In this document: in pieces, positions 53,010-62,307 of the stretch
How the letters are laid out: every line of letters begins with the position of its first letter
How positions within the stretch are numbered: position 1 is the first letter of the stretch
Position numbers and translations under genes: made by a program
Assembly (NCBI RefSeq): GCF_035013165.1
Contig: NZ_JAYGJQ010000001.1
Coordinates: 62,001 to 126,000 of the forward strand
Length of the DNA: 64,000 nucleotides
Source: Bacteriovorax sp. PP10
Lineage (GTDB): Bacteria; Bdellovibrionota; Bacteriovoracia; Bacteriovoracales; Bacteriovoracaceae
Direction: 5' to 3'
The notes under the pieces: model-generated
Databases searched by the model: none
Told to the model about the DNA's origin: nothing
Seen by the model: the letters and a program-made list of their open reading frames with translations, nothing else

Positions 53010-54224
53010 CTATGCCCCTGCCGACATAAACATTGGAAGATACATGGCAACTAATATGGTCGCTATAATTCCCCCTAGAACAACAATAATTAAGGGTTCG
53101 ATCATCTTAGTCATACCTGTAACTAGATTATCTACTTCTTCTTCAAAGACCTCTGCTACTCGAGCAAGCATTTCGTCAATTTGCCCGGTTTGCTCTCCAA
53201 CTCTAATCATTTGAGTAACAATCTCTGGAAAGTAAGCAATCTTACTTAATGGTTCGGTCAGTGTTTTACCTTCCGTTACTTTCTTTTTAACTTCTTTAAG
53301 ATCTTGAGCAATTACTGAATTATCAATTGTCTCAATACAAATATCTAGGGCATCAATTAAAGAAACTCCTGCTCCTAATAATGTTGCGAGAGTGTTTGAG
53401 AATGAACTTAAATTTCCTTTAATAATAATCCCACCAAAAACAGGGATCCGCATACTAAAGTTGTCCCACATTATTTTTCCAGTAGGTGTTTTTATATAAG
53501 ATAAAAACATAACCACTCCAATAATCGCTCCCGGTACCATGACCGGAGTGTAAGTTCCCATAAAGTTCGAGGTATCTATAACAAATTGAGTGACCCAGGG
53601 AATTTCTTGATTTGATTCTTTAAGCATCCCCGTAAATTGAGGAACAACAAAAACCATCATTGCCCAAATAACAACCGCTCCAACTGAAACAACAACAGAT
53701 GGATACATCATCGCCGACTTAATCTGTGCTTTAGTCTTCTCTTGTTTGTCCATATGTACAGCAAGTTTTTTTAAAATTGTGTCTAAAATACCACCGGCTT
53801 CACCAGCACGAACCAGGTTACAATAAAGTTTATCAAAACCTTTTTGTGATGCCATGGCTTCAGCAATAGTTTTCCCTTCCCCTACATCGGAAGCAATTTT
53901 CTTAATTGATAATTTTAGTGTTGGATTTTTTTCAGAACGATAAAGAATCTCTAGCGCCTGTAGAATAGGAACACCAGCACTAATCATAATTGATAACTGC
54001 TTAGTGAAGGTACAAAGCTCTTTATTACTAACAGATTTAGCAAGTCCTTTTTCTACCATCCAAGCACCTAGATCGAACTCCAGGATTGTTGGTGGAACAA
54101 TTTTCTTAACTCTGATAGTTTGTGCACGTAAAACTTTACGAACATCTTTTTCAGATGCCGCATCGACTTGGCCTGTCACTTTTTTTCCGTTGGTGTCTAC
54201 ACCTTCGTATTTATAAATACCCAT
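53010..54224 (-). CDS. pilC: Type IV pilus platform protein PilC
   Basis: PilC is the inner-membrane platform on which PilB and PilT act. It has two GspF-type cytoplasmic domains, each with the SIMISAGVPILQALEI-like and FSNTLATLLGAGVSLIDAL motifs, and three membrane segments (about 175-195, 225-245 and 385-400). Length (404 aa) is normal. It lies 3 nt after pilT in the order pilB-pilT-pilC-pilA, the same as in Myxococcus. Confidence 0.97.
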   Translation of the reverse strand: MGIYKYEGVDTNGKKVTGQVDAASEKDVRKVLRAQTIRVKKIVPPTILEFDLGAWMVEKGLAKSVSNKELCTFTKQLSIMISAGVPILQALEILYRSEKNPTLKLSIKKIASDVGEGKTIAEAMASQKGFDKLYCNLVRAGEAGGILDTILKKLAVHMDKQEKTKAQIKSAMMYPSVVVSVGAVVIWAMMVFVVPQFTGMLKESNQEIPWVTQFVIDTSNFMGTYTPVMVPGAIIGVVMFLSYIKTPTGKIMWDNFSMRIPVFGGIIIKGNLSSFSNTLATLLGAGVSLIDALDICIETIDNSVIAQDLKEVKKKVTEGKTLTEPLSKIAYFPEIVTQMIRVGEQTGQIDEMLARVAEVFEEEVDNLVTGMTKMIEPLIIVVLGGIIATILVAMYLPMFMSAGA

Positions 54225-54227
54225 AAC

Positions 54228-55373
54228 TTATTTTACTTTAATTCCTAATTGAGTTGCTAATTCATCCGGTACATTTGAATAGCCCATTGCTACGTCGGCA
54301 GAAATTGATCCTGTCTCAACATGCTTTCTTAAACTTTGGTTCATTGTAATCATTCCCGACTTATCCTGCCCGATTTGCATCTGAGAATAGATCTGGTGCA
54401 TTTTATCTTCACGAATTAAATTTCTAATACCTGTTGTTGGAACAAGAATTTCCATCGCCGCTACACGGCCTTTCTCGAACGATTTTGCAATCAGCTGCTG
54501 AGATACAATTCCTTGAAGAACGAATGATAAAAGAGTTCTAACCTGAATCTGTTGGTGTGCCGGAAAAACGTTAATTACACGATTGATGGTCTGAACGCAC
54601 GAGTTCGTGTGAAGAGTTCCAAAAACCAAGTGACCTGTTTCCGCAATTGTTAAAGCAGCTTCAATTGTTTCCATATCACGAAGCTCTCCAACCAGAACGA
54701 TATCCGGATCCTGACGAAGCAAGCTTTTAAGGGCACTACTAAATGAAAGTGAGTCACTTCCAATCTCTCTTTGATTCACGATACAAGATTTGTGCGCGTG
54801 CACGAATTCGACCGGATCTTCAAGAGTTACAATGTGGCCTGCTTCATGTTGATTTAAATAATCAATAAGAGCTGCAAGAGTTGTCGACTTACCAGAACCA
54901 GTTGGTCCTGTAACAAGAATTAATCCGTTACTTACGTCACACATTTTAAGTAGAACGTTAGGAAGGTTTAATGCTTTAAAGTCTGGAATGATACTTGGAA
55001 TGATACGAAATACTGCTGCGACTGCACCTTTCGAATTAAAAACGTTAGCACGAAAACGCGCAAGGCCTTTAATACCGAAAGAGAAATCCAGCTCAAGCTT
55101 TTTTTCAAATTCGTTTTTTTGATCTTCAGTTAAAATTTGGTAGATAAGTCTTTTTGTATCTTCACCTGATAAAGGAGAAGTTTTAACTTTGATAATTTCG
55201 CCGTGGACACGAAGCCCGGGAGAAGTACCAGAGGTAATATGTAAATCCGAAGCACTGCTATCAACCATCAATTTGAATAGCTGCTGAATTTTTAAGTTCT
55301 CATTACTCCCGGCCTGATTGGTGTGAGTTTGAGTGAGCCTTGTTGAGGTTCCGCCTTTTCCAGTATCGTCCAT
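54228..55373 (-). CDS. pilT: Pilus retraction ATPase PilT
   Basis: PilT depolymerises pili. The protein has Walker A GPTGSGKSTTLAALI, the Asp box IVTLEDPVEFVH, Walker B DIVLVGELRD, the His box GHLVFGTLHTNS, and the retraction-specific C-terminal AIRNLIRE-type motif, seen as TGIRNLIREDKM. The N-terminal 30 residues before the PAS-like domain are poorly conserved. I choose ATG 55373 over ATG 55421 because AGGA is 5 nt upstream and the longer frame would run into pilB. It follows pilB by 8 nt. Confidence 0.97.
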   Translation of the reverse strand: MDDTGKGGTSTRLTQTHTNQAGSNENLKIQQLFKLMVDSSASDLHITSGTSPGLRVHGEIIKVKTSPLSGEDTKRLIYQILTEDQKNEFEKKLELDFSFGIKGLARFRANVFNSKGAVAAVFRIIPSIIPDFKALNLPNVLLKMCDVSNGLILVTGPTGSGKSTTLAALIDYLNQHEAGHIVTLEDPVEFVHAHKSCIVNQREIGSDSLSFSSALKSLLRQDPDIVLVGELRDMETIEAALTIAETGHLVFGTLHTNSCVQTINRVINVFPAHQQIQVRTLLSFVLQGIVSQQLIAKSFEKGRVAAMEILVPTTGIRNLIREDKMHQIYSQMQIGQDKSGMITMNQSLRKHVETGSISADVAMGYSNVPDELATQLGIKVK

Positions 55374-55380
55374 AATAATC

Positions 55381-57057
55381 CTACATTTTATCAGAAGCTG
55401 AATTCGACACAGCTTCATCAACAGTTGTTAACCCTTGGGCCACTTTAGTCAGAGCACACATTCGAAGAGTCTTCATGCCTTCTTTGATTGCCTGTCTCTT
55501 TATCTCATCAGTTGAACCTGATCTTAATAAAATTTCTTTCACTGACGGAGTCATTTCTAATACTTCATAAATGGCTACTCGCCCTTTATAACCAGTATTA
55601 TTACATGTCCCGCAACCTTTACCTTTGTATGCAGTAATCTTCTCAGCTGATGCTGGAGAAATACCACATGACACTAAAACTTCTTTTGTAGCTAGAGGAT
55701 CAACGTCCTTACAATCTTTACAGATCTTTCTACAAAGTCTTTGAGCAACAACAACGTTAAGTGCAGCTGCTACAAGGAAAGGTTCAATCCCCATATTCAC
55801 CAGACGAGTAATCGTACTTGGTGCATCGTTAGTGTGAAGTGTAGATAAAACCATGTGACCCGTAAGTGCGGCCTCAACAGCAATCTCTCCAACCTCATGG
55901 TCACGAATCTCTCCTACCATTATGATATCAGGATCCTGGCGTAAAAAGGATTTTAAACAAGCTGCGAATGTTAATCCGATATCTTTTTTTACGTTTACCT
56001 GGTTGATACCTTCAAGGTTAAACTCGACAGGATCTTCCGCGGTAGAAATATTAGTATCAATTTGGTTCAACTCGGCCAGAGCAGAATACAATGTCGTCGT
56101 CTTTCCTGATCCTGTAGGACCAGTAACCAGACACATTCCGTAAGGACGATAAATACCTTCCTTAAAAATCTCAATTTGCTTAGGTTCAAATCCCAGCTTC
56201 GTCATATCTAGCTGAAGATTTGATGAATCCAGAAGTCGAAGAACGATTTTTTCACCAAACAATGTTGGAAGTGAAGAAACACGATAATCGATTGGCTTAC
56301 CACCGATTTCAAGCTTAATACGTCCATCTTGAGGCTTACGTCTTTCAGAAATATCCATCTGGGCCAAGATCTTTACTCTCGAAATAATCGGAAGCATTAG
56401 GGCACGTGGAGGTCTTGCGGCCTCAACTAAGCTTCCATCCTGACGGTAACGAATACGGAAGTTATTTTCATAAGGCTCGATATGAATATCAGAGCACTTC
56501 ATAACAAAAGCTTCGGCCAGAATCTTATTAACATATCTGATAACGTCGTCACCGATGTCATCTTCTTTAATGTTTTCATCTTTCTTTTGAGAATCAGCTT
56601 TGATCTCTCTAATGGTCTCAAGTACGTCATCAATATTATCCGGAACTCTGGCAAAGATGTCCGACCATGATGAAAGACTCGTTAGAATAAATTCTACTGG
56701 GTATTGAAACAATGCCTGAAGCTCAGCTTGCAATCTAATAAGAGATGGATCAAAGATCGCAACACTTACTGCGCGTGAGTTTTTTTGAATTGGAAGAACA
56801 CGGTATTTTACGATATCGCTCTTCTTAACAATTTTTAAAATTCTCTCAGGGATTTTTGCTTTTGATAAATCGATATAAGTAAGATTGTAGCTATCAGCAA
56901 TTTGCTTAGCGAATCTAATGTCATCAAAAAACTTAAATTGTAGTAGAGCAAGTTCTGAAATCAGTAATGGATCTTTGTCGATAATAAGCGGGCGTAGATC
57001 CTTAATTGGAACCATTCCCGTTTTAGTTATGACATCAACAAACTCTTTTCTGAACAT
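55381..57057 (-). CDS. pilB: Pilus extension ATPase PilB
   Basis: PilB powers pilus assembly. The N-terminal MSHEN-type domain (~1-150) is present, then the ATPase core with GPTGSGKTTTLYSAL (Walker A), STAEDPVEFNLEG (Asp box), DIIMVGEIRDHE (Walker B) and a tetracysteine zinc motif (CRKICKDC ... GCGTCNNTGYKG) that PilB has and PilT lacks. Length (558 aa) is normal. It opens the pilB-T-C-A unit on the minus strand. The 100-nt gap upstream holds a possible -10 (TAAAAT) but no certain promoter. Confidence 0.97.
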   Translation of the reverse strand: MFRKEFVDVITKTGMVPIKDLRPLIIDKDPLLISELALLQFKFFDDIRFAKQIADSYNLTYIDLSKAKIPERILKIVKKSDIVKYRVLPIQKNSRAVSVAIFDPSLIRLQAELQALFQYPVEFILTSLSSWSDIFARVPDNIDDVLETIREIKADSQKKDENIKEDDIGDDVIRYVNKILAEAFVMKCSDIHIEPYENNFRIRYRQDGSLVEAARPPRALMLPIISRVKILAQMDISERRKPQDGRIKLEIGGKPIDYRVSSLPTLFGEKIVLRLLDSSNLQLDMTKLGFEPKQIEIFKEGIYRPYGMCLVTGPTGSGKTTTLYSALAELNQIDTNISTAEDPVEFNLEGINQVNVKKDIGLTFAACLKSFLRQDPDIIMVGEIRDHEVGEIAVEAALTGHMVLSTLHTNDAPSTITRLVNMGIEPFLVAAALNVVVAQRLCRKICKDCKDVDPLATKEVLVSCGISPASAEKITAYKGKGCGTCNNTGYKGRVAIYEVLEMTPSVKEILLRSGSTDEIKRQAIKEGMKTLRMCALTKVAQGLTTVDEAVSNSASDKM

Positions 57058-57157
57058 AAAGTTGTTACTTCTCTTATTTTACTTGCAGACGATATTTGAA
57101 TAACTTATCGGTTGATTGAGAATGTTCTTAAATAATTTGAAGATATTACGTAGAAGA

Positions 57158-57847
57158 CTACTTAGACCAAAATGCTACGGCATACAAAGCTTGTCGCTCA
57201 AGCATTTCCAACCCGTCGACATATTTATGAACTTTGCCAGGAATAGTAGAAGAATGCTGACTAAAGTTATAATTGAAGTCCCAAAATAGTGCCCTATTAG
57301 GGATTATACCATTAAAAATGAATTCTCTGGCACACGTATTAATAACAACGGGTAAAGCAGTTGGGGATTGAAAATGTTCAATTAAATTTAGTTGATTAAA
57401 ATTGTTGGTTTGTTTACGTGATAATACTTTGAAGCTTAAACCTAAATTCTTGAGTGCGAGCCTGGCAACAGAGGCCATCACTCCATCTCCAAGAATAATC
57501 ACCTCAAGATCGCCATAATCTTTTTGCATCTCTTTTAAGATATCAACAATCGCAAGGTAGTCTGTATTCTCCCCTATGACTTTACCCTTTTTCTTTTTAA
57601 GGCAGTTGATCGCTCCGATTTCAAGAGCGGTGCTCGTGAGTTCAACCTGAGTTAAAAAGTGTTTTTTATAAGGTGATGTGATGTTGATGCCATCATAGAT
57701 ATTTAGCAGATCAAGAGCGCTGGGAATTTCTTCTGCTGTTTTATAATCCAAAAGATCATAATGAACACTTGGTGAAATAAGCTTGCGATACATCTCAGGA
57801 GATCGAGAATGAGAAATATCTTTGCCGACTAATGCATACTTATTCAT
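57158..57847 (-). CDS. aroE: Shikimate-5-dehydrogenase-like protein, divergent NADP loop
   Basis: AroE reduces 3-dehydroshikimate to shikimate with NADPH. Substrate-site motifs are kept: GKDISHSRSPEMY, ITSPYKKHF (catalytic Lys) and NCL..GENTDYLAI (catalytic Asp). The nucleotide loop is abnormal: ILGDGVMASVARLAL where GxGGA is expected. The protein is ~229 aa, about 40 shorter than E. coli AroE. ATG 57847 overlaps the ribF stop by 8 nt; an in-frame upstream extension runs into ribF. Either cofactor binding is altered or this is a paralogue (QUIB/YdiB-like) of a true AroE elsewhere. Confidence 0.75.
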   Translation of the reverse strand: MNKYALVGKDISHSRSPEMYRKLISPSVHYDLLDYKTAEEIPSALDLLNIYDGINITSPYKKHFLTQVELTSTALEIGAINCLKKKKGKVIGENTDYLAIVDILKEMQKDYGDLEVIILGDGVMASVARLALKNLGLSFKVLSRKQTNNFNQLNLIEHFQSPTALPVVINTCAREFIFNGIIPNRALFWDFNYNFSQHSSTIPGKVHKYVDGLEMLERQALYAVAFWSK

Positions 57848-58775
57848 GCTTAAAATATTCTCGTGCCAATTCAGCATCAGCTGTAATTTGTTCAACAAGG
57901 TCGTTAACGCTTGGGAACTTCTTTTCATCACGAAGTTTCTTGATAAAACTTACGCGAATTTCTTCACCGTAAATATCCTGAGTGAAATCCAGTAAATGAG
58001 ATTCAACATGAACTTCATAACCAGTATTAAACGTTGGATTGACTCCAATGTTTGTAACTGAATTATAAATCATATCTTTAATCTTAACCTGGGTGATATA
58101 AACACCTTTGGCCGGAATAATTAATTCTTTATCGTAACCAAGGTTAGCTGTTGGATAACCAATTTTTTTACCACGCCCCTCACCTTTAATAACTCTTCCT
58201 GATAGAAAGTAATTTCTTCCAAGAAGCTCATTGGCCTTAGGGATATCACCTGCTAAAATAGCATTCCTCACTTCAGTCGATGAAACCGAAGAGCTCTTAA
58301 TTTTATATTCTTGTTGAAGCATTAAGGCCGTTTTTTTGTGCTCACAAAAAGTCTTCGCCACATGGAAGTCTCCAGACTTATTTGCTCCAAATGCGAAATC
58401 ATGACCTAGGTAGATTTTAGAAATACCATCAAATGAAAAGATGTGTTTTGTTAAAAACTCTTCAGGTGTCAGCGTGCTGAAGTCTCGAGTGAAGTCGATT
58501 TCAAGTAAGTAGTCTGCTCCACAACTTGCGAGAAGCTCTCTTCTTTCTGCATAAGTATTAATTAAAAAACCTGAATGAGCTTTAAGAATTTTTAAAGGAT
58601 GCGGGACGAAAGTTACGATCACAAACTTTGCATGATCTTGAATACAGTCTTTTTTTATCTGATGTAAAAACTCACGGTGCCCAACATGGACACCATCAAA
58701 GTTTCCAATAGTCACATGGACTTTGTTTTCATTGTATACAGTTTTTAGCTCTTCAAGGTCTTTAACAATAATCAT
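57840..58775 (-). CDS. ribF: Bifunctional riboflavin kinase/FAD synthetase
   Basis: RibF phosphorylates riboflavin and adenylates FMN to FAD. The N-terminal nucleotidyltransferase has TIGNFDGVHVGHREFL (HxGH-type) and GHDFAFGANKSGD, and the segment SSTEVRNAILAGD. The C-terminal flavokinase has the GKGRGKKIGYPTANL-type motif (KGEGRGKKIGYPTANL) and ends with an LRDEKKF block. Length (311 aa) is normal. It overlaps batD by 4 nt and aroE by 8 nt, so it probably belongs to the Bat transcription unit. Confidence 0.97.
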   Translation of the reverse strand: MIIVKDLEELKTVYNENKVHVTIGNFDGVHVGHREFLHQIKKDCIQDHAKFVIVTFVPHPLKILKAHSGFLINTYAERRELLASCGADYLLEIDFTRDFSTLTPEEFLTKHIFSFDGISKIYLGHDFAFGANKSGDFHVAKTFCEHKKTALMLQQEYKIKSSSVSSTEVRNAILAGDIPKANELLGRNYFLSGRVIKGEGRGKKIGYPTANLGYDKELIIPAKGVYITQVKIKDMIYNSVTNIGVNPTFNTGYEVHVESHLLDFTQDIYGEEIRVSFIKKLRDEKKFPSVNDLVEQITADAELAREYFKHE

Positions 58776-60475
58776 AAATTTTTCATCAGTTCATTAAAAT
58801 GTTTTTTCTCAAAAACGACATTCTGGCCGTTTCTCTTTCCTTCAGCATACGCCCCACCTTCGGTAAAACTCAATGCATTTTTGAAATAGTTTTTAGCTTC
58901 ATTTGATAACTGACTATCATTTATAACATTTGTAATTGAAATTCCACCTGCGGCCATTTTATTTGTTTTATCCAGGGCAACCAGTACATGATAAAGCTCT
59001 GAATAACGAAGACCTTTCTTTTTCATTACAGCGATATCGCGTTTGATCAATTGCGAAATATTCTTTGGACCAGAACTATTTCTTGCTGATAATCCCCACT
59101 GAATTCCAACGATAACTAAAAGTAGCCCTAATATCGTATTTAAAACCAGGAACCCACGATCAAACCACTGTCCTTGCCCGGATAGATTAGGGCCAACAAG
59201 ACCTATTTGATTTTTCTCTACTGCGACTTCTTTCTTATTTTTAAATAATGAATTTAAAAAATTGTTTCCTTCGGCCGCTGGAGTTGTGGCCTCAGGTTTA
59301 GTTTCACCGCTTCCATTCGTCGCGGCCGCAACACCACTAACTTCAATTCCAGGCACAGAGATCTTTTTCTCAATATATTTTCCTGAGCTTGGTTCAAAAT
59401 AAGCAAAGGCCATTTCTCTTGCTGGAATCTTAACCGGGCCTCTTGCTAAAAGTGTGTATTCAAAAACTTTCTTTGCTGCTTGCATCCCCATTTCTGTTAC
59501 TTCAGATTTTGTATCAAATTGCTCTAGATTATTATCTGCATAGATAACTGGAGCATCGAAATTTTCAACGGCCCCCTTACCTTTTACTTCTAATTTAATT
59601 TCGATTGGTTCATTAACCAGATACTTTCCTTTAGGGACTGAAAGATTGAATTCATGCTCTCCAATTAATCCAGTAAAGCTACTTGGCACACCTTCAGAAG
59701 GAAGGGCCAGTACTTCAACTTCAATGCGTGGACTTGAGAGGTCTTTATTCTTATATCTTTGAGATCCAAATCCAAAACCACTGTAATCATTTTCTATCAT
59801 CTGAACAGAAATCGTCATTGGGTCCAGGACTGCTGAACCTACCTTTTCAGCATAGAGCCTTGCTGAATAAGCGAGAATTCTTTTAAAAACTTGTCCTTTA
59901 TATTGAACCGTTTCTACTGGTGCATTGATGTGGTGAAAGCGTTTAATAAATTTATTTAACTTAGGAAACTCTTTTACATCATTAGCAGAAATAGATGTTT
60001 TGAAATAAAGATAGTAATTAACATCAAGTCCTTCTCCCAAATAGATTTTTGTTTTTGAGGCTTCTGCTTCAATAAAAGCATCTGGGATTCTTCGGGCTTC
60101 ATTTAGGACGTTTACTCTAACTTCACTTACTGGAATAGTTTTTCCAGACATTTCAACTTTAACGTTTCTTAGGTAGACCTGCCCTGCTCTTTCAGCAAGC
60201 AGTTCATAAACTACGGCCTGTTCTTTTGTCGTTGTAAACTTACCATTGATAACGACTGTGGAAATAGAAAGACCTTGTGATCTTTTTCCTAAAACAGAAG
60301 CACCATAAGGAGTGAACGAAATATAGGGCTCTTCACTTCCTGAAGTTTTAATCTTGAAAGTAACAAAAAAGTTTTCATTGATAACCGGCTCTTTAGGCTC
60401 TACAACAACTTCGACTTCTTGAGCACGAAGGGCCATTGAAAACATTGCCAGAATAAAAAACATTATTATCTTCAT
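58772..60475 (-). CDS. batD: BatD-like protein (oxygen-tolerance family)
   Basis: BatD proteins belong to the Bat complex, linked to envelope stress or aerotolerance in Bacteroides and Leptospira. Signal peptide (to LRA|QE), then repeated beta-sandwich domains (~25-430) with the opening VEPKEPVINENFFVTFKI typical of BatD, and one C-terminal membrane helix (FLVLNTILGLLLVIVGIQWGL, ~450) with a short cytoplasmic tail. The middle has an Ala/Thr-rich linker (ATTPAAEG). TAATG overlap with the BatB/C gene indicates coupling. Function is inferred from the family. Confidence 0.88.
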   Translation of the reverse strand: MKIIMFFILAMFSMALRAQEVEVVVEPKEPVINENFFVTFKIKTSGSEEPYISFTPYGASVLGKRSQGLSISTVVINGKFTTTKEQAVVYELLAERAGQVYLRNVKVEMSGKTIPVSEVRVNVLNEARRIPDAFIEAEASKTKIYLGEGLDVNYYLYFKTSISANDVKEFPKLNKFIKRFHHINAPVETVQYKGQVFKRILAYSARLYAEKVGSAVLDPMTISVQMIENDYSGFGFGSQRYKNKDLSSPRIEVEVLALPSEGVPSSFTGLIGEHEFNLSVPKGKYLVNEPIEIKLEVKGKGAVENFDAPVIYADNNLEQFDTKSEVTEMGMQAAKKVFEYTLLARGPVKIPAREMAFAYFEPSSGKYIEKKISVPGIEVSGVAAATNGSGETKPEATTPAAEGNNFLNSLFKNKKEVAVEKNQIGLVGPNLSGQGQWFDRGFLVLNTILGLLLVIVGIQWGLSARNSSGPKNISQLIKRDIAVMKKKGLRYSELYHVLVALDKTNKMAAGGISITNVINDSQLSNEAKNYFKNALSFTEGGAYAEGKRNGQNVVFEKKHFNELMKNL

Positions 60476-62307
60476 TACCAGTCTCTCTTAGGTTTAGGTG
60501 CTCCACGCTCATTAGTGGAAGTATCCATCATCTTCTTTTGCAGTTCACGGTCATCATTTAGTATCTGCTTAACCATGGCAGGCGTTTTTACCATTTTTCT
60601 TTTTTGCTCAATCATTTTTTCTTTTTCTTGTAATGACTTGGGAGCGGTGTCTGGACGATCAGGTTTATCTAGATCTTTAGGATCTTTCTTTTCTTTTTCG
60701 TCTTTCTTATCTTTGTTATCCTTATTGTCTTTTTTATCTTGTTTTTGATCCTGGCCATTTTTTGGATCTTTACTGTCTTTGTTATCCTGCCCTTTCCCGT
60801 CTTTCTTATCTTCTTTTTTGTCGTCTTGTTTTCCGTCTTTATCTTTTTTATCTTTTTCGCCATCTTTCTTGTCGTCTTTTTTATCGTCCTTCTTGTCATC
60901 CTTCTTATCGTCTTTATTCTTGTCCTGCCCCTTCTTATCATCATTCATAGTCAGAAGAAGATTGTGGCGCATTTTATCTTTTATTTCTTCATTCGCACCC
61001 TTATAAATCTGTTGAATGAGTGGCATCGCTTCATCTAACTTATGTGCTTTTAGAAGGGCCGTTGCTCTGTTAAAGACGACTTGTTGTTCGTCTTCAGGCC
61101 TTGCATATTCTTTATACAATTCACTGGCGCGTTTCTCATCATTGTTTTTCAAAAGATTCTCAGCGATCTTTAAAATCTCTTTGCGATCGGCCTTACCGTC
61201 TTTCATTTTCTGCATCTCTTTTAATAGTGCAGGTGGAAGAGGTTTTTCCTTCTTCTCTTCTTCTTGCGAGTCTTGCGCGTAGGCACCAGCATTAAAAGAT
61301 AAAAGCGCAATGACCAATAAACTTGCAACTGTTTTAAAACTAGCAAATCTTCCTAGAACAATTGAAAAGCAGTATAAAATAATCGCTGGGATTAGGATCA
61401 AATGAGAAAATACCGGACGCACTCGCATATCTCCTTTTCCATTGGCCTTATTATAAGTGCCTCTGAAAAAGTTCATAATATCTTCTGTTGGTAAGGAATA
61501 AGAATTCGCAATCCAATACTTGTAATTTTTTACGTTCTTACCAATCTTCTTAATATATTCTTCATCAAGTTTCGTAACGACAGGTTCACCTTTATTTGTT
61601 TTATAACCTCTAAAAGATCCATCTTCCCATCTCAGAGGAATATTAGCGCCTTTAGCTGTCCCAATACCAACAACCGCTAGGTTGATATTATTTCCCAGGT
61701 CTACATCAAATGATCCATCACTTTCTTCTGCATCGGTAAAAACTAAGATATTTCCATTAGCGGCCTTCCTGTCCCCATCTGTATCAAAATATCCAACAGC
61801 TTCAGAAATCGCTTGCCCAATATTTGATCCTCCGGACACAGCATTTGTTTTTTCCAGTGCTGCTAATCTTGAATCAAGTAAATCAATATCATCTGTAAAA
61901 GGGATTAAACGTTTTTGGATATCAGAAAATAGAACGACTGAAATCTGATGTCCTGCTGCACTTTTAACAAAGTGACGTGCCAGCTGAATGGCTTTTCCAA
62001 AACGACTAGGACGAATATCTTCTGCCAACATACTAGATGAGCTATCTAAAATAATGATGGTTTTTTGATCTGGAAGATTCGTTTTAACTTTTTCTTCCGG
62101 ACCTCTTAAGTCCAATAGAGAAACAAACATTAGGAATAAACTGATGACATAAATCAGTGTGGAGAAACGGCTAAGCCATGTTCTTTCAAAAAACCAATAG
62201 GTCTTCACCCATTTAAAGTATTTAGAATTTAAATAGATGATGAGTATCGCAAAGATGATACTTCCAATAATAATATGTGGGAGATACTGAGTGTTGCTAA
62301 AATTCAT
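60475..62307 (-). CDS. BatB-BatC fusion: vWA domain, TPR, Lys/Asp-rich tail
   Basis: BatB and BatC are normally separate. Here one protein has a BatB part (two N-terminal membrane helices, then a vWA domain with MIDAS ILDSSSSMLAEDI and another membrane helix ~residue 325-340) and a BatC part with a TPR-like region (LLKNNDEKRASELYKEYARPEDEQQ...HKLDEAMPLIQQIY) and a highly repetitive Lys/Asp-rich tail (~459-535, KDDKKDDKKDD type). The junction lies near residue 350. It shares ATGA with batA and TAATG with batD. The name is by domain content. Confidence 0.88.
   Translation of the reverse strand: MNFSNTQYLPHIIIGSIIFAILIIYLNSKYFKWVKTYWFFERTWLSRFSTLIYVISLFLMFVSLLDLRGPEEKVKTNLPDQKTIIILDSSSSMLAEDIRPSRFGKAIQLARHFVKSAAGHQISVVLFSDIQKRLIPFTDDIDLLDSRLAALEKTNAVSGGSNIGQAISEAVGYFDTDGDRKAANGNILVFTDAEESDGSFDVDLGNNINLAVVGIGTAKGANIPLRWEDGSFRGYKTNKGEPVVTKLDEEYIKKIGKNVKNYKYWIANSYSLPTEDIMNFFRGTYNKANGKGDMRVRPVFSHLILIPAIILYCFSIVLGRFASFKTVASLLVIALLSFNAGAYAQDSQEEEKKEKPLPPALLKEMQKMKDGKADRKEILKIAENLLKNNDEKRASELYKEYARPEDEQQVVFNRATALLKAHKLDEAMPLIQQIYKGANEEIKDKMRHNLLLTMNDDKKGQDKNKDDKKDDKKDDKKDDKKDGEKDKKDKDGKQDDKKEDKKDGKGQDNKDSKDPKNGQDQKQDKKDNKDNKDKKDEKEKKDPKDLDKPDRPDTAPKSLQEKEKMIEQKRKMVKTPAMVKQILNDDRELQKKMMDTSTNERGAPKPKRDW
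60700..60950 (-). repeat. Low-complexity coding repeats (Lys/Asp)
   Basis: Many copies of short AAGGATGAC/AAAGATGAT-like units encode a KDD/KD-rich tail. Complementary-strand reading frames here are shadows of this composition. Such tracts are prone to slippage, so copy number may vary between strains. Confidence 0.7.

Noticed and set aside
55374-55421. Longer N-terminus of PilT
   Set aside because: It lies inside pilB, lacks a ribosome-binding site, and the extra residues do not resemble PilT.
60700-60950. Repeat array resembling a short tandem or CRISPR-like array
   Set aside because: Units are coding and read in frame in one gene; no spacers, no leader, no cas genes.
60739-61038. Several plus-strand frames rich in Phe, Ser and Leu
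   Set aside because: They are the complement of the Lys/Asp repeats of the BatB-BatC gene.
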